Shown: positions 1 through 8,972 of the stretch, in pieces
How the letters are laid out: each line of letters begins with the position of its first letter
How positions within the stretch are numbered: position 1 is the first letter of the stretch
DNA from: JAMBLL01 sp964460075
Lineage (GTDB): Bacteria > Actinomycetota > Acidimicrobiia > Spongiisociales > UBA5794
DNA: 40,120 bases
Direction of reading: 5' to 3'
Assembly (NCBI GenBank): GCA_964460075.1
Contig: CAYWPC010000020.1
Coordinates: 1 to 40,120, forward strand
Program-made: the position numbers and the translations under genes
Notes under the pieces: generated by a model
Seen by the model: the letters and a program-made list of their open reading frames with translations, nothing else
Told to the model about the DNA's origin: nothing
The model's database searches: none

Positions 1-520
1 TCACCACCGAGACAGGAGCACTGACAGGTGCAACAACAGGTGGAGTCGTCGTCGTCGTTGTGGTACCAGTTCCGCCATTAAGGCCCGGTTCGGCTCGCAT
101 GAAGATCATCGTGACCCAGAGGAAACCCGCTTCGTCGGTCTTTACGCCAACACCGATGTAGTTGTAGTCGCCGAGAATGTTGCGGCGGTGAGAGGCAGAG
201 TTCATGAATGCTGCATGGAGACTCGCCACATCGGGTCCGACACCGACGTTCTCGCCGAGGCTCTCCCACACACCGGTAACGCTCGAAAGGGAAGGATTGT
301 GGAATATCTCGCCCTTGGCAGCCATCCGGCCTGCCTGCGAGCGAGCGTCGTCGGCAAGGTCCCAATACGCCTCGAGTGGTGCTTTCCCCGCTGCTGCACG
401 CGATGCGTTGATCTTTGAGACGAACTGACTCTCGGCGCCGGCAAAGGCGGGTGTCGCGAACGTTGCGAGCATGAACATCACCGAGAGTAGGACGATGAGA
501 TACCGTCTGAATACTGACAT
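1..520 (-). CDS. Secreted CAP/SCP-domain protein, 3' end cut by the window edge
   Basis: The frame opens at ATG 518-520 and stays open to the window edge (173 codons visible). Residues 1-27 form a signal peptide: MSVFRRY, a hydrophobic stretch, then an Ala-Phe-Ala cleavage site. Residues about 31-140 are a CAP (SCP/PR1) domain: an early His in the IFHNPSL segment, a GENVG segment, the SASHRRNIL motif and a GVGV strand are all visible. After that comes a Thr-rich and Pro/Val-rich tail, probably a linker to something beyond the edge. Bacterial CAP proteins are extracytoplasmic, often envelope-associated, and mostly of unknown biochemical role. A GGAGG ribosome-binding site sits 11 nt before the ATG, directly after a strong hairpin at 537-566. 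It is transcribed away from leucyl aminopeptidase, 196 bp downstream of that gene's stop. Confidence 0.85.
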   Translation of the reverse strand, partial: MSVFRRYLIVLLSVMFMLATFATPAFAGAESQFVSKINASRAAAGKAPLEAYWDLADDARSQAGRMAAKGEIFHNPSLSSVTGVWESLGENVGVGPDVASLHAAFMNSASHRRNILGDYNYIGVGVKTDEAGFLWVTMIFMRAEPGLNGGTGTTTTTTTPPVVAPVSAPVSVV

Positions 521-536
521 CGTGGGCAGCGCCTCC

Positions 537-566
537 ACGGAGAGCAGTTGAATTACTACTCTCCGT
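537..566 (-). promoter_or_regulatory. 12-bp hairpin immediately before the CAP-gene ribosome-binding site
   Basis: Positions 537-548 and 555-566 are complementary over 12 bp (one G-U pair in the minus-strand RNA) around a 6-nt loop. The GGAGG of the CAP gene follows directly. There is no U-run after it, so it looks like a 5'-leader structure rather than a simple terminator for pepA, although it lies downstream of pepA. The rest of 567-716 holds no gene that I can support. Confidence 0.6.
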
Positions 567-716
567 ATCGGCGTGTCGTCGCGATGGGTTTAGAGGATTG
601 TGTGAGTATTTCGGGCGCTCGCCCTTCTCGTCACATCAGACGGCGCTTCCACCGCGCGCTATGTCTCCTGGAGCATCTGCCTCATCGCGCGAGCCGGTCG
701 CTTCCGAGGAGCAGTC

Positions 717-2141
717 TTACGTCTCGAGCGCCCTCGCAATTGATATGAGCGTCCTCACGCCGAAGCCCGACCCACCCTTGGTCAGATAGTGCTCGGTCTT
801 GTCCGCACGGGCAGGTCCCGCAACATCAAGATGCACCCATGGAGTGTCGCCAACGAATTCGGAAAGGATTAACCCCGCTGTGATCGCCCCACCCCAACGA
901 CCTGCCGTGTTCTTCATATCCGCGACATCCGACTCGATGAGAGATCGGTACTCACCTTCCAGTGGAAGACGCCACACCTTCTCACCTGCCGACGTAGCTG
1001 CAGCGGCGACAAGATCGGCAGCATCATCGTCGGCGGCGATCAGGCCGGCGATGAGCGGCCCGAGGGCGACCTTGCATGCGCCGGTTAGCGTCGCAATATC
1101 AACAATCAGATCCGGTGCGAATTCGGCCGCGAGCGCGAGACCGTCGGCGAGTACCAGGCGACCTTCGGCGTCGGTGTTCAGGACCTCGATCGTCTTCCCG
1201 TTGTAGGCGCGCATCACGTCACCCGGCCGCTGCGCTGAACCGCCGGTGAGGTTCTCCGTGAATGGGGTGATGCCAATCACATTGACGATGAGGCCGAGCT
1301 CAGCAATCGCCTTGACCGCTCCCATGACAGCTGCGGCGCCTGCCATATCTGTCTTCATGGTCTCCATACCTGCCGCGGGTTTGATCGACAGTCCTCCGGA
1401 GTCGAACACGATGCCCTTTCCGACGAACGCGACCGTTCTGGTAGCGCCCTCAGGCGTGTATCGCATGACGACCATGCGTGCAGGGTTATCGGCTCCAAGG
1501 TTCACACTCTCGAGCCCGCCGAAGCCTGCGCTAGCGATCTGCTCCTCATCGTAGATCTCGACGTCGACCGATTCCGCCAATTTCTGCGCGATTGCAGCGA
1601 GAGCAACGGGGGGTTTGTCCCGAGCAGGCCGATTGACGAGGTCGCGAGCAAGCAGGACACCACCGGCGATCGCTCGCGCCGACGTGATCTGTCTTGAGAG
1701 ATCCTCATCCCCCACGAGGATCAGCGTGTCGAACATTCCGCGCTTGGGATCCGATTTGTACTCATCGTACGAATAAGTGCCGAGCCACGATCCAAGAGCA
1801 ACGGCGTTGGCCGCCTCGTCGAGATCAACGCGATGGAGAACGGTTGCAACGACCTTGTACCGGCCAGATGCTCGAGCAGCAGTGCCTGCAGCCCTGCGCA
1901 AGCCCTCCATATCAATCTCATCCCCTAGACCAACCAAGAGAACCTCAGGTGTTGGCCCGTTTGGAGTCTGGATGAACACCGTCTGACCGACCTTTGCAGT
2001 GAAATCCTTCGCGTCAAGCAAAGGTTCGATACTGTCGAGGTCCGGGGCGAGATCGCTGTCGCACACGGCGAGGCGATCGGAGAGAACCGGAACGACGAGA
2101 AGGTCCGCACCAGTCGCATCCCCTGAAGTAATGGTGATCAC
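717..2141 (-). CDS. pepA: Leucyl aminopeptidase (cytosol aminopeptidase, family M17)
   Basis: Cytoplasmic two-metal exopeptidase that removes N-terminal residues from peptides. The protein is 474 residues, normal for M17. The N-terminal third is the variable domain; the C-terminal catalytic domain carries the family signature NTDAEGR at residues 322-328. Metal and catalytic residues are visible: Lys242 and Asp247 in GKGIVFDSGG, Lys254 in SIKP, Asp265 in MKTDM, Asp324 and Glu326 in the signature and Arg328. The start is GTG at 2139-2141, supported by a GAGGAG site 8 nt upstream that overlaps the transketolase stop codon. The 11-nt gap to transketolase suggests co-transcription and coupling. 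No anomalies. Confidence 0.96.
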   Translation of the reverse strand: MITITSGDATGADLLVVPVLSDRLAVCDSDLAPDLDSIEPLLDAKDFTAKVGQTVFIQTPNGPTPEVLLVGLGDEIDMEGLRRAAGTAARASGRYKVVATVLHRVDLDEAANAVALGSWLGTYSYDEYKSDPKRGMFDTLILVGDEDLSRQITSARAIAGGVLLARDLVNRPARDKPPVALAAIAQKLAESVDVEIYDEEQIASAGFGGLESVNLGADNPARMVVMRYTPEGATRTVAFVGKGIVFDSGGLSIKPAAGMETMKTDMAGAAAVMGAVKAIAELGLIVNVIGITPFTENLTGGSAQRPGDVMRAYNGKTIEVLNTDAEGRLVLADGLALAAEFAPDLIVDIATLTGACKVALGPLIAGLIAADDDAADLVAAAATSAGEKVWRLPLEGEYRSLIESDVADMKNTAGRWGGAITAGLILSEFVGDTPWVHLDVAGPARADKTEHYLTKGGSGFGVRTLISIARALET

Positions 2142-2152
2142 AGGTGTACTCC

Positions 2153-4114
2153 TCAGTTCTTCAGTTTGTCGATCTGTTGACCTATCACGGCCGCTACAGC
2201 CTCCGGGGTAAAGCCATACCGCTCTGCGAGTACCTCAGCGGGGGCGGACGCTCCGAAGTGGTCGATACCGATGGCGATGCCACCGTTCGCTGTCATCGAA
2301 TGCCACGTCATCGCAGACCCGGCCTCCAAGGTGAACACGGGAATTGCAGAGCCGAGCACCTGATCGCGGTACGTGGCGTCCTGGGCGGTGAATATCTCGA
2401 CGCACGGCATCGACACGACGCGCAGCGAGATTCCTCCTTCGGCAAGTATCTGACGTGCTGCCTCAGCAAGTGGGGTCTCTGAGCCTGTGGCAACAACGAC
2501 GGCGTCGGATCCGCCGACGCGGACATACCCCCCTCGTGCAACGTCGGCCCGCAACGGGGGATCGGATGGCACGTTGAGACCCTGTCGCGTGAGGATGATT
2601 GCGGACGGTCCATCTGCTCGGTTGATCGCCTGCTGCCATGCCATTGCTGTCTCGGAAGGGTCAGCCGGTCGATGTACGTGCAGCCCTGGGATAAGCCGCA
2701 AAGACGCGATGTGCTCGATGGGCTGATGCGTGGGCCCGTCCTCGCCAAGGAAGAACGAATCGTGTGTCCACACGAAAATCGACGGAACACCCATCAGTGC
2801 GGCGAGCCTGACCGACGGACGCATGTAGTCCGAGAACGTCAGGAACGTCGAACCGAAGCCGCGGACGCCACCGTGCTGCGTCAAGCCGTTGACGGCTGCA
2901 CCCATGGCATGTTCCCTTATGCCATACCGAATGTTGCGACCCGCTCGATCCGCAGTCGAAAAATCTGTCGACGCCTTGATGTACGTGTTGTTCGAGGGCA
3001 CGAGATCAGCAGAACCGCCAACAACGTCTGGGCGCTCCTCGGCTAACTGCTGAATCACGGCTTCAGAAAGCTTGCGTGTCGCAACTTTGGATCCGGCCTC
3101 AGCTTCGGGTGGCTCGAGTACAACGTCCTCGGGATCCCACACGCCCTCCCATGCTCGGAACCGGTCCTGGTCTCGCGTCGCCATGCGGCCAACGCGAGAT
3201 CGCCATGCGGTGTGGGCCTGTGCACCCCTCGTCATCGCCTCGGCGAATAGTCGGTACACATCGTCTGGAACGGTGAAAGGTTCAAAATCCCAGCCCATTG
3301 CCTTCTTGGCACCTTGAATCTCATCCGCGCCAAGTGGAGACCCGTGCGCAGACGACGTGTCCACCTTCGTGGGCGCACCGAAGCCGATATGGGTCTTGCA
3401 AACGATCAAGGTCGGTCTTCCGATGTCGGCGAGCGCAGCGCGTGTAACAACCTCGATCGCCGCACGGTCGTGACCGTCGACGTCGAGCGTCTGCCATCCG
3501 TACGCGGCAAAGCGGGCAGCTACATCTTCCGTGAATGCCAGGTCGGTCGAACCATCAATCGTGATCGAGTTGTCGTCGTAGAACACGGTGAGTCGGCCCA
3601 ATCCGAGATGCCCTGCTAGCGACGCTGCCTCACTCGAGATGCCTTCCATGAGGTCCCCGTCTCCGCACAGAACGAAGGTCCGGTGGTTGGTGAGCTCCTC
3701 TCCGTGGACGGCCCGCAAATGCTCCTCGGCGATCGCCATGCCAACGGCCGTTCCGAAACCCTGACCGAGTGGGCCTGTAGTGGTCTCGATCCCGAGGTGA
3801 GGGTTGTACTCGGGATGGCCGGCCGTCTCATATCCCCACTGGCGGAAATGTGCGATCTCGTCCATGGAGACAGGAAAACCTGACAGGTGTAAGAGGCTGT
3901 ACAGCAGCATCGACCCATGCCCGTTGGAGATGACAAAGCGGTCCCTGTCACGCCATGTCGGTGCTGCCGGGTCCACATTGAGGAACTTCGACCAGATCAC
4001 GAAACCGATGTCGGCCATCCCCATCGGCATGCCAGGATGCCCTGAGTTCGCCTTCTGCACGGCATCCATGGACAGCACCCTGATTGCATCAACGGCTCGC
4101 TGTTCTATCGTCAT
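2153..4114 (-). CDS. tkt: Transketolase
   Basis: Thiamine-diphosphate enzyme of the pentose phosphate pathway that moves two-carbon units between sugar phosphates in the cytoplasm. From the chosen start it is 653 residues, the usual length. Visible motifs are SGHPGMPMG near residue 24, the GHG of the cofactor pocket at 65-67, the diphosphate-binding GDGDLMEG at 151-158 with Asn182 after it, and the SDYMRPSVRLAALM segment of the pyrimidine domain. The frame extends upstream by 34 codons, but ATG 4112-4114 follows an AGGAGG site at 4 nt and gives the canonical N-terminus MTIEQRAVDAIRVL, so I start there. It is the first gene of a tkt-pepA unit and divergent from the lipoprotein gene at 4288 across 173 bp, which must hold both promoters; I could not assign convincing -35/-10 boxes there. 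Confidence 0.96.
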   Translation of the reverse strand: MTIEQRAVDAIRVLSMDAVQKANSGHPGMPMGMADIGFVIWSKFLNVDPAAPTWRDRDRFVISNGHGSMLLYSLLHLSGFPVSMDEIAHFRQWGYETAGHPEYNPHLGIETTTGPLGQGFGTAVGMAIAEEHLRAVHGEELTNHRTFVLCGDGDLMEGISSEAASLAGHLGLGRLTVFYDDNSITIDGSTDLAFTEDVAARFAAYGWQTLDVDGHDRAAIEVVTRAALADIGRPTLIVCKTHIGFGAPTKVDTSSAHGSPLGADEIQGAKKAMGWDFEPFTVPDDVYRLFAEAMTRGAQAHTAWRSRVGRMATRDQDRFRAWEGVWDPEDVVLEPPEAEAGSKVATRKLSEAVIQQLAEERPDVVGGSADLVPSNNTYIKASTDFSTADRAGRNIRYGIREHAMGAAVNGLTQHGGVRGFGSTFLTFSDYMRPSVRLAALMGVPSIFVWTHDSFFLGEDGPTHQPIEHIASLRLIPGLHVHRPADPSETAMAWQQAINRADGPSAIILTRQGLNVPSDPPLRADVARGGYVRVGGSDAVVVATGSETPLAEAARQILAEGGISLRVVSMPCVEIFTAQDATYRDQVLGSAIPVFTLEAGSAMTWHSMTANGGIAIGIDHFGASAPAEVLAERYGFTPEAVAAVIGQQIDKLKN

Positions 4115-4287
4115 CGCACCTCCTAGAACACGCAGGGTACCGTGCCAAGTTCGGTTCGATTCGGGCAGGACATCCTCCAAGCTCGGCACCGATATCGCCC
4201 CAGGTCGTCCGACCATGCAAACGGTGCATCATTGTGCCAAGATCGCCACGACACGACCGATGCGAGAATGGTATCTGGGGGAACGAA

Positions 4288-7122
4288 ATGGGCTCGATGA
4301 CAAGACGCCTGGCTGCATGTTCGATCGTCTTTGCTCTCGTGGTGTCCGCATGCACGCCCGCTGGGGACTCGACCGGAGACGCCGGAATCACACCAGATCA
4401 GGTGTCCAGCACCACAGACGAGTCAGGGTCCGGTAACACCTCAGGCACACCACAGGACACCGACGTACCCCCCACACCCGTGTTGTCCGTGTCGAGTCCC
4501 ACGGTGTATGCCGGCGACGCTATCACCGTAACGGCGAATGCCCGGCGCAGCGGAGTGGTCACCATGGGCTTCGGCGAAGACATCATCGCATCCGGAGCGA
4601 TGACCGAGGGGGTCGCAACGATCACCGTGCCTGGAACAGCAATTCCTGGCACGTATCTACTCGAAATGACCGACGATTCGGTAGGCAGCGCCTTCGGCGT
4701 CATCCGCGTTGCGGACGGTCCATCATTGTGGTTGAGCGCGCCAACGTGGATCGATTCTGGCGAACCTACACGCGTCACGGTCACGACGTTCGGTATCCCC
4801 GCAGGAATGACCGTCGCCCTCGAACTCACCGCCGACGGACAAACGGCCGAACGACTTGTACCGCACCCCATTGCGGGACTCGCCCCCGTTCCCTTTGGAG
4901 GCGACCCAGGCGAGGGGATACCCAGGGGCCAGACCACTTTGGTACTTCCCGACGGGTTCACTGGGTCCGTACGGGCCGTCGCCGACCAAGCAGCAGCACT
5001 CACACGCTTGGCTGACACTGAAGAAGGTCTGGCGATCGTCTCGTCTGCCACCCGCATTCGGCGCTGTGACGAGCCGACTGGGGTCACGGGCAACCTAGGG
5101 TCGCCGGGAATAGTGAGAGTCGTTCGGGTCGAAGGCGACGTTGGGGCAAGCAGCGCCATGGTCGAGGACGGCTCCTTCACAGTCCTCTCGCGTCCGGGCA
5201 CGGTGATGCTCACGGCGTATCGGGGTCTTGACGCCACAGCAGCGTCACCGCAACTCCTGCAACTGAAGTGCGGAGACATACTCGATGTTGGCTCTGTGGA
5301 TGAGGCGGTCGACACTGGGCCGTCTCCTGGAACATACCTCGGTGGCAAGACGATCGACGACATGTTCAGCTACGCAGCAACCGCGACGGGGGACATTCAA
5401 TTCTCGCATGACTCTGTCGTCGAGTGCTCCGCTACCGGGTCCGAAATCGAACTCTCCTTCTCGACACCCGGTGGTAGCCCGTACCTTTACTACATCACGA
5501 TCCCGGACTTTTCGGGGACCGGGCGCTACGACGCCGAGTTTCGAATCCTGAACGTTTTCGAGGACGGCGAGTCGAGCGGTCAGGTGAGCATGGAGATCGA
5601 ACAGGGTCGCATCGACGACTTCGACGCCCTTGGCGGGGTGTTCTCGGCGACCTACGGGGGCGATCTCGGCAGCGGCACAGTCGAGGGCACGTTCGAGTGT
5701 ATCTTTGTCTCGACGCTCCAGACTTCTACACCGACGATCCGTGGTGCCGCGCTATCGGGAAGCCTGCTCGCCGCTCCGGTAATCGCCGCCAGAGGAGCTG
5801 GAGGATCCGGAGGCGATGAGAAGTGCCGCACTGCGATCGTCGTCCCGACCGGAGACTATGAGGTGATCCAGTCGATCACGAACTACTACACCGCAACGAC
5901 TTTCGAGAAGCGTATTCGACGCGTCTCGGCGATCAACGCTTTTGAGATCGGCGGCTTCTTCAAACTGCTGGCAGGCCAGCAACTCTTGGACACGGATGAA
6001 GAAGACCGGGCAAATTTTGATGCGCTGGCCGAGGCAATTGCTGCTGACTACATGGTGACGTTCAAGGTGACGAAGTTCGGAGAATCCTGGATCCTGAGTG
6101 CCAATGCGTTCGACCTGCATGCATCAAAGGTCTTCTTCCGGCGCGACTACACGGCATCTACCGAAGGCGCACTCTTGGACCAGCCCGTCGCTCCGGACAT
6201 GGCCGCCGCATTCAGGGAGGTCGCAATCTGTGGCGAGGTCGACGAGACCGCCATCAAGGTGAAGGCGGGAGAGGAAAAAGAAATCACCTACACCCTCACC
6301 GACCTCGCAGGTGAGGTGGGCGAGGGAACAATTGACGCAGTCTCGTCGTCATGTGGCACATTCGATCCCGAGTCGGGGAAGGCTGAGAGCGGCAAGTTCA
6401 AGACCACGTTCACTGGGGGCACGGGTGGCTGCACGGATCAAGTGATCTTCGTGGCTAGAACCGACACGCAGGTAGGTGAAGTCACCACGGAGCAAGATGC
6501 TGATACGTCTACGTCGCAGATAGCGATCCCGACGTTCAGCTACCGCTACACCATCGACTTTGCGTCCACGAGTGCGTACGAAGATTCCGACGGCATCTCC
6601 TATTCGAGTGGTTCCGCGAGCTTTCACGCCGAGTCGGAAGGAGAATTCTTCATCGAATCGGACCTGCAGGCAGTCATCGGTGCTGGCAATGGAAGAATCC
6701 AGGGAGGTGACCCCGCAGCACCGTGCGTCGTCATCACGGAGTCCGGTTCAACACTCACCCCTCAAAAGTGGACGGTGGAAGGCGCCTACAGCGTGATGGT
6801 GAGCGGGAATCTCGCGTCTGGTGCACCGGCCGACGGCGGGACGCTACGTCTCCTCCCAGACGGTTACCGCCTCAATGTCGTCGGTTCGTGGTCGGACCCC
6901 GAATGCTTCCCCCCTGGCTCACAGAACAACGAAATCTGGTCCTATGTGACGTCGTCCATATTCGTCATGAGCCCTGCGCTCCTCGTCGGAGCCTTTCCTG
7001 ACGGGTTCGAGATCTCTTTCACGGCCGATGGACAAAGGACGACGAAGTCGTGGCCAATCACGATCGGCGGCGGAACAGGCAACATAACCATCGAGGTGTG
7101 GCAACAAGATGAAGGTGGCTGA
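4288..7122 (+). CDS. Large secreted lipoprotein of unknown function
   Basis: A 944-residue protein with a lipoprotein signal peptide: MGSMTRR, a hydrophobic core, then a VVSAC lipobox with Cys22 as the lipidated residue. A Ser/Thr/Gly-rich linker follows, then two beta-rich segments (about 52-140 and 141-230) that read like Ig-type domains (VYAGDAITVTA; GEPTRVTVTTF). Around residues 540-640, the segment ending in ADYMVTFKV, then a hydrophobic strand and FDLHASKVFFRRDY, resembles the alternating pattern of CsgG/LpoB-type lipoproteins, but that is only a visual impression. The C-terminal third is beta-rich with scattered Cys. The frame opens earlier, but ATG 4288 has a GGGGGAA site and precedes the signal peptide; ATG 4297 is an alternative. 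Monocistronic and convergent with the gene at 7171. No assigned function. Confidence 0.85.
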   Translation: MGSMTRRLAACSIVFALVVSACTPAGDSTGDAGITPDQVSSTTDESGSGNTSGTPQDTDVPPTPVLSVSSPTVYAGDAITVTANARRSGVVTMGFGEDIIASGAMTEGVATITVPGTAIPGTYLLEMTDDSVGSAFGVIRVADGPSLWLSAPTWIDSGEPTRVTVTTFGIPAGMTVALELTADGQTAERLVPHPIAGLAPVPFGGDPGEGIPRGQTTLVLPDGFTGSVRAVADQAAALTRLADTEEGLAIVSSATRIRRCDEPTGVTGNLGSPGIVRVVRVEGDVGASSAMVEDGSFTVLSRPGTVMLTAYRGLDATAASPQLLQLKCGDILDVGSVDEAVDTGPSPGTYLGGKTIDDMFSYAATATGDIQFSHDSVVECSATGSEIELSFSTPGGSPYLYYITIPDFSGTGRYDAEFRILNVFEDGESSGQVSMEIEQGRIDDFDALGGVFSATYGGDLGSGTVEGTFECIFVSTLQTSTPTIRGAALSGSLLAAPVIAARGAGGSGGDEKCRTAIVVPTGDYEVIQSITNYYTATTFEKRIRRVSAINAFEIGGFFKLLAGQQLLDTDEEDRANFDALAEAIAADYMVTFKVTKFGESWILSANAFDLHASKVFFRRDYTASTEGALLDQPVAPDMAAAFREVAICGEVDETAIKVKAGEEKEITYTLTDLAGEVGEGTIDAVSSSCGTFDPESGKAESGKFKTTFTGGTGGCTDQVIFVARTDTQVGEVTTEQDADTSTSQIAIPTFSYRYTIDFASTSAYEDSDGISYSSGSASFHAESEGEFFIESDLQAVIGAGNGRIQGGDPAAPCVVITESGSTLTPQKWTVEGAYSVMVSGNLASGAPADGGTLRLLPDGYRLNVVGSWSDPECFPPGSQNNEIWSYVTSSIFVMSPALLVGAFPDGFEISFTADGQRTTKSWPITIGGGTGNITIEVWQQDEGG

Positions 7123-7170
7123 CGCATCGATGGGACCGTCGCGATCGGCGCGTCGTCACCTCGCGCTGGT

Positions 7171-7806
7171 TCACACGGACAGTGTCACAGGCTCGTAGTC
7201 CTTGACCTGGATCAGGTCGATGTCATCGGCACGCAGACCACCGGTTGCCAGGTGGTACATGATGTCGCGCCCAGGTTCGCTGAGGAACCAGTCGTGAATA
7301 GGGATCACGTATCTCGGTTGCACGAGTCGGACACGATCGGTCGCCGCTGTGAGGGATCCCCACGGCGCGATGAACGGCATGGCAAGGATCGGCATCGATT
7401 CGACAAAACTGTGGCTGTCACCGGGGTGCGACAGCACACCTCCGACGTGGAACCCTGTGTTGTGCGGCCCTGGACCTGAGGGGATCCGCTCGTGGGGCGC
7501 GACAAACTGCTCGGTGCCTTCAGTGACGGCCTCGACACCTTCGTTGGCGAGGATCGCGACAAGCGATGCAGTGGTCTCGACCGTGGCATCGTTCGACCGC
7601 TCAAGCACACCCTTGACGAACTCCACCGACACGTGGTCCGCGTGTTCGTGGGTAATGAGGATTCGATCGACGCCCTCGACCATCGAGAGATCGAAAAGCG
7701 CGTCATTCCAGGAGAAGATCCCCGGGTCAATGAGAACTCGCTCACCGTCAGTATCGACGAGCAGACACGCGTGAACGAGTTTGGTAATGGTGACATCCAT
7801 GCCCAT
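7171..7806 (-). CDS. Metallo-beta-lactamase-fold hydrolase (UlaG/L-ascorbate-lactonase-like)
   Basis: A 211-residue MBL-fold protein. The metal motif THEHADH is at residues 52-58, with further metal-site candidates at GGVLSHPGDSHSF and the C-terminal IPIHDWF. The short size and the order of motifs match the compact UlaG-like/YtnP-like branch of unknown substrate. The open frame continues upstream through a palindrome, but ATG 7804-7806 is preceded by GGAGGT at 6 nt, which decides the start; residues encoded upstream are not protein-like. It is the last gene of the lipoyl operon by position, separated from the M24 peptidase by 77 bp containing a 23-bp inverted repeat. Substrate unknown. Confidence 0.85.
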   Translation of the reverse strand: MGMDVTITKLVHACLLVDTDGERVLIDPGIFSWNDALFDLSMVEGVDRILITHEHADHVSVEFVKGVLERSNDATVETTASLVAILANEGVEAVTEGTEQFVAPHERIPSGPGPHNTGFHVGGVLSHPGDSHSFVESMPILAMPFIAPWGSLTAATDRVRLVQPRYVIPIHDWFLSEPGRDIMYHLATGGLRADDIDLIQVKDYEPVTLSV

Positions 7807-7820
7807 GACTGTACCTCCAT

Positions 7821-7873
7821 CTGTTCTTGCGTAACTGAGTCCCCCGTGGAGGGACTCAGTTACGCAAGAACAG
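7821..7873. repeat. Perfect 23-bp inverted repeat with 7-nt loop
   Basis: Arms 7821-7843 and 7851-7873 are exact reverse complements (CTGTTCTTGCGTAACTGAGT plus three C, and its complement) around CCGTGGA. It lies between the M24 peptidase stop and the ribosome-binding site of the MBL gene. No T-run follows on either strand, so it is not a standard intrinsic terminator. It may be a repetitive extragenic palindrome, a small mobile element of MITE/REP type, or an mRNA-processing hairpin. No second copy was seen in this window. Confidence 0.85.
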
Positions 7874-7883
7874 TCGAGAACGG

Positions 7884-8972
7884 CTAAGTGACGATGCGGT
7901 AGGCACGGTCGGATGTGTTGAGACGCTCGACACCGTCTGCGGTGACGGTGACGATGTCCTCGATGCGCATCCCCCACTCCCCCGGCACATACATACCCGG
8001 TTCGATCGAGAACGCCATCCCCGCTTCGATCACCTGATCGTTGCCTTGAATCAGATACGGGTGCTCATGGGTGTCCATGCCAATGCCATGGCCGAGGCGG
8101 TGCATGAACAGATCTCCGTATCCAGCGTCATCGATGATGTCACGCGCGACCGAATCGAGGAAATCGGCCTCAACTCCCGGCCGTACCGCATCCACGGCTG
8201 CAACTTGAGCTTGGTGGAGCACCGCATACGCGTCGTCGAACCCGTACGGGGCATCACCAACGACAAACATTCGAGTTGTGTCCGAGCAGTAGCCGTCCTG
8301 GCGACCTCCGAAGTCAACAACTACCGCATCACCTGGGTCGATGACGCGCCCACCCGGCTCGTGATGAGGCGACGCGCCATTCGGACCAGACGCAACAATC
8401 CAGAAGTCCATCGTGTCGTGGCCATTGGCAATGGTCCGCTCGATGACTTCGCGAGACACGTCGCGCTCTGTGCGTCCGGAGAACCGGATCTCAGACATTT
8501 CCTCCACGACCGCGTCAACCGTCCTTGCGGCACGACGAAGCGCGACAATCTCGTCTGGGGACTTGCGCATTCGCAGCCCCGCCATGAGATTGCTCGCGGA
8601 TACGAACGAGCGGGAGTCATCAACCTCTTGGAGTTGCAGCAGAAACCGTGACCAGGTCTCATCACCAAATGCCACCGTGCGAGCGCTCTTGAGGACACGG
8701 TCAATGATGCTGATGGGATCGTCGCTCTCGGCCCACCCGACAACAGTGAACGCAGTGTGATCAATCGTGACCCTCGGTGCCTCAAGACCGGGAACGATGA
8801 GACTCGGTCGACCCTCCAGCGGAACGACGAGCATCGTGACCCGTTCGAGTGGCATGGCCCGATAGCCCGTGAGATACGGAAGATCCGATCCCACTGATAC
8901 ACATAGCGCGTCGAGTTCTGCCGACCGCATCGCCGATTGTGCTGCAACGATGCGCTCTGCGTACTCCGTCAC
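7884..8972 (-). CDS. M24-family metallopeptidase (Xaa-Pro aminopeptidase/dipeptidase type)
   Basis: A 362-residue pita-bread-fold peptidase that probably cleaves X-Pro bonds in the cytoplasm. The N-terminal creatinase-like domain covers about residues 1-125. The C-terminal catalytic domain shows the five-ligand dinuclear metal site in order: Asp in VVVDFGGRQ, Asp in CSDTTRMF, His in RLGHGIGMDTHEHP, Glu in SIEPGMY and Glu in RIEDIV. The start is GTG 8970-8972, overlapping the lipBA stop as GTGA, which indicates translational coupling to the lipoylation gene. Distinguishing peptidase P from prolidase is not possible from sequence reading alone. No anomalies. Confidence 0.92.
   Translation of the reverse strand: MTEYAERIVAAQSAMRSAELDALCVSVGSDLPYLTGYRAMPLERVTMLVVPLEGRPSLIVPGLEAPRVTIDHTAFTVVGWAESDDPISIIDRVLKSARTVAFGDETWSRFLLQLQEVDDSRSFVSASNLMAGLRMRKSPDEIVALRRAARTVDAVVEEMSEIRFSGRTERDVSREVIERTIANGHDTMDFWIVASGPNGASPHHEPGGRVIDPGDAVVVDFGGRQDGYCSDTTRMFVVGDAPYGFDDAYAVLHQAQVAAVDAVRPGVEADFLDSVARDIIDDAGYGDLFMHRLGHGIGMDTHEHPYLIQGNDQVIEAGMAFSIEPGMYVPGEWGMRIEDIVTVTADGVERLNTSDRAYRIVT

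Noticed and set aside
4398..5363. Long open frame antisense to the lipoprotein gene
   Set aside because: Low-complexity Ser/Thr/Pro/Val composition typical of a shadow frame; no motif or start signal.
7821..7873. Intrinsic terminator after the M24 peptidase
   Set aside because: Stem is ideal but no T-run follows on either strand and the next gene's ribosome-binding site begins right after it.
7807..7977. Longer N-terminus for the MBL protein reading through the palindrome
   Set aside because: The extension is Arg/His-rich nonsense and overlaps the peptidase gene; GGAGGT at 6 nt fixes the start at 7806.
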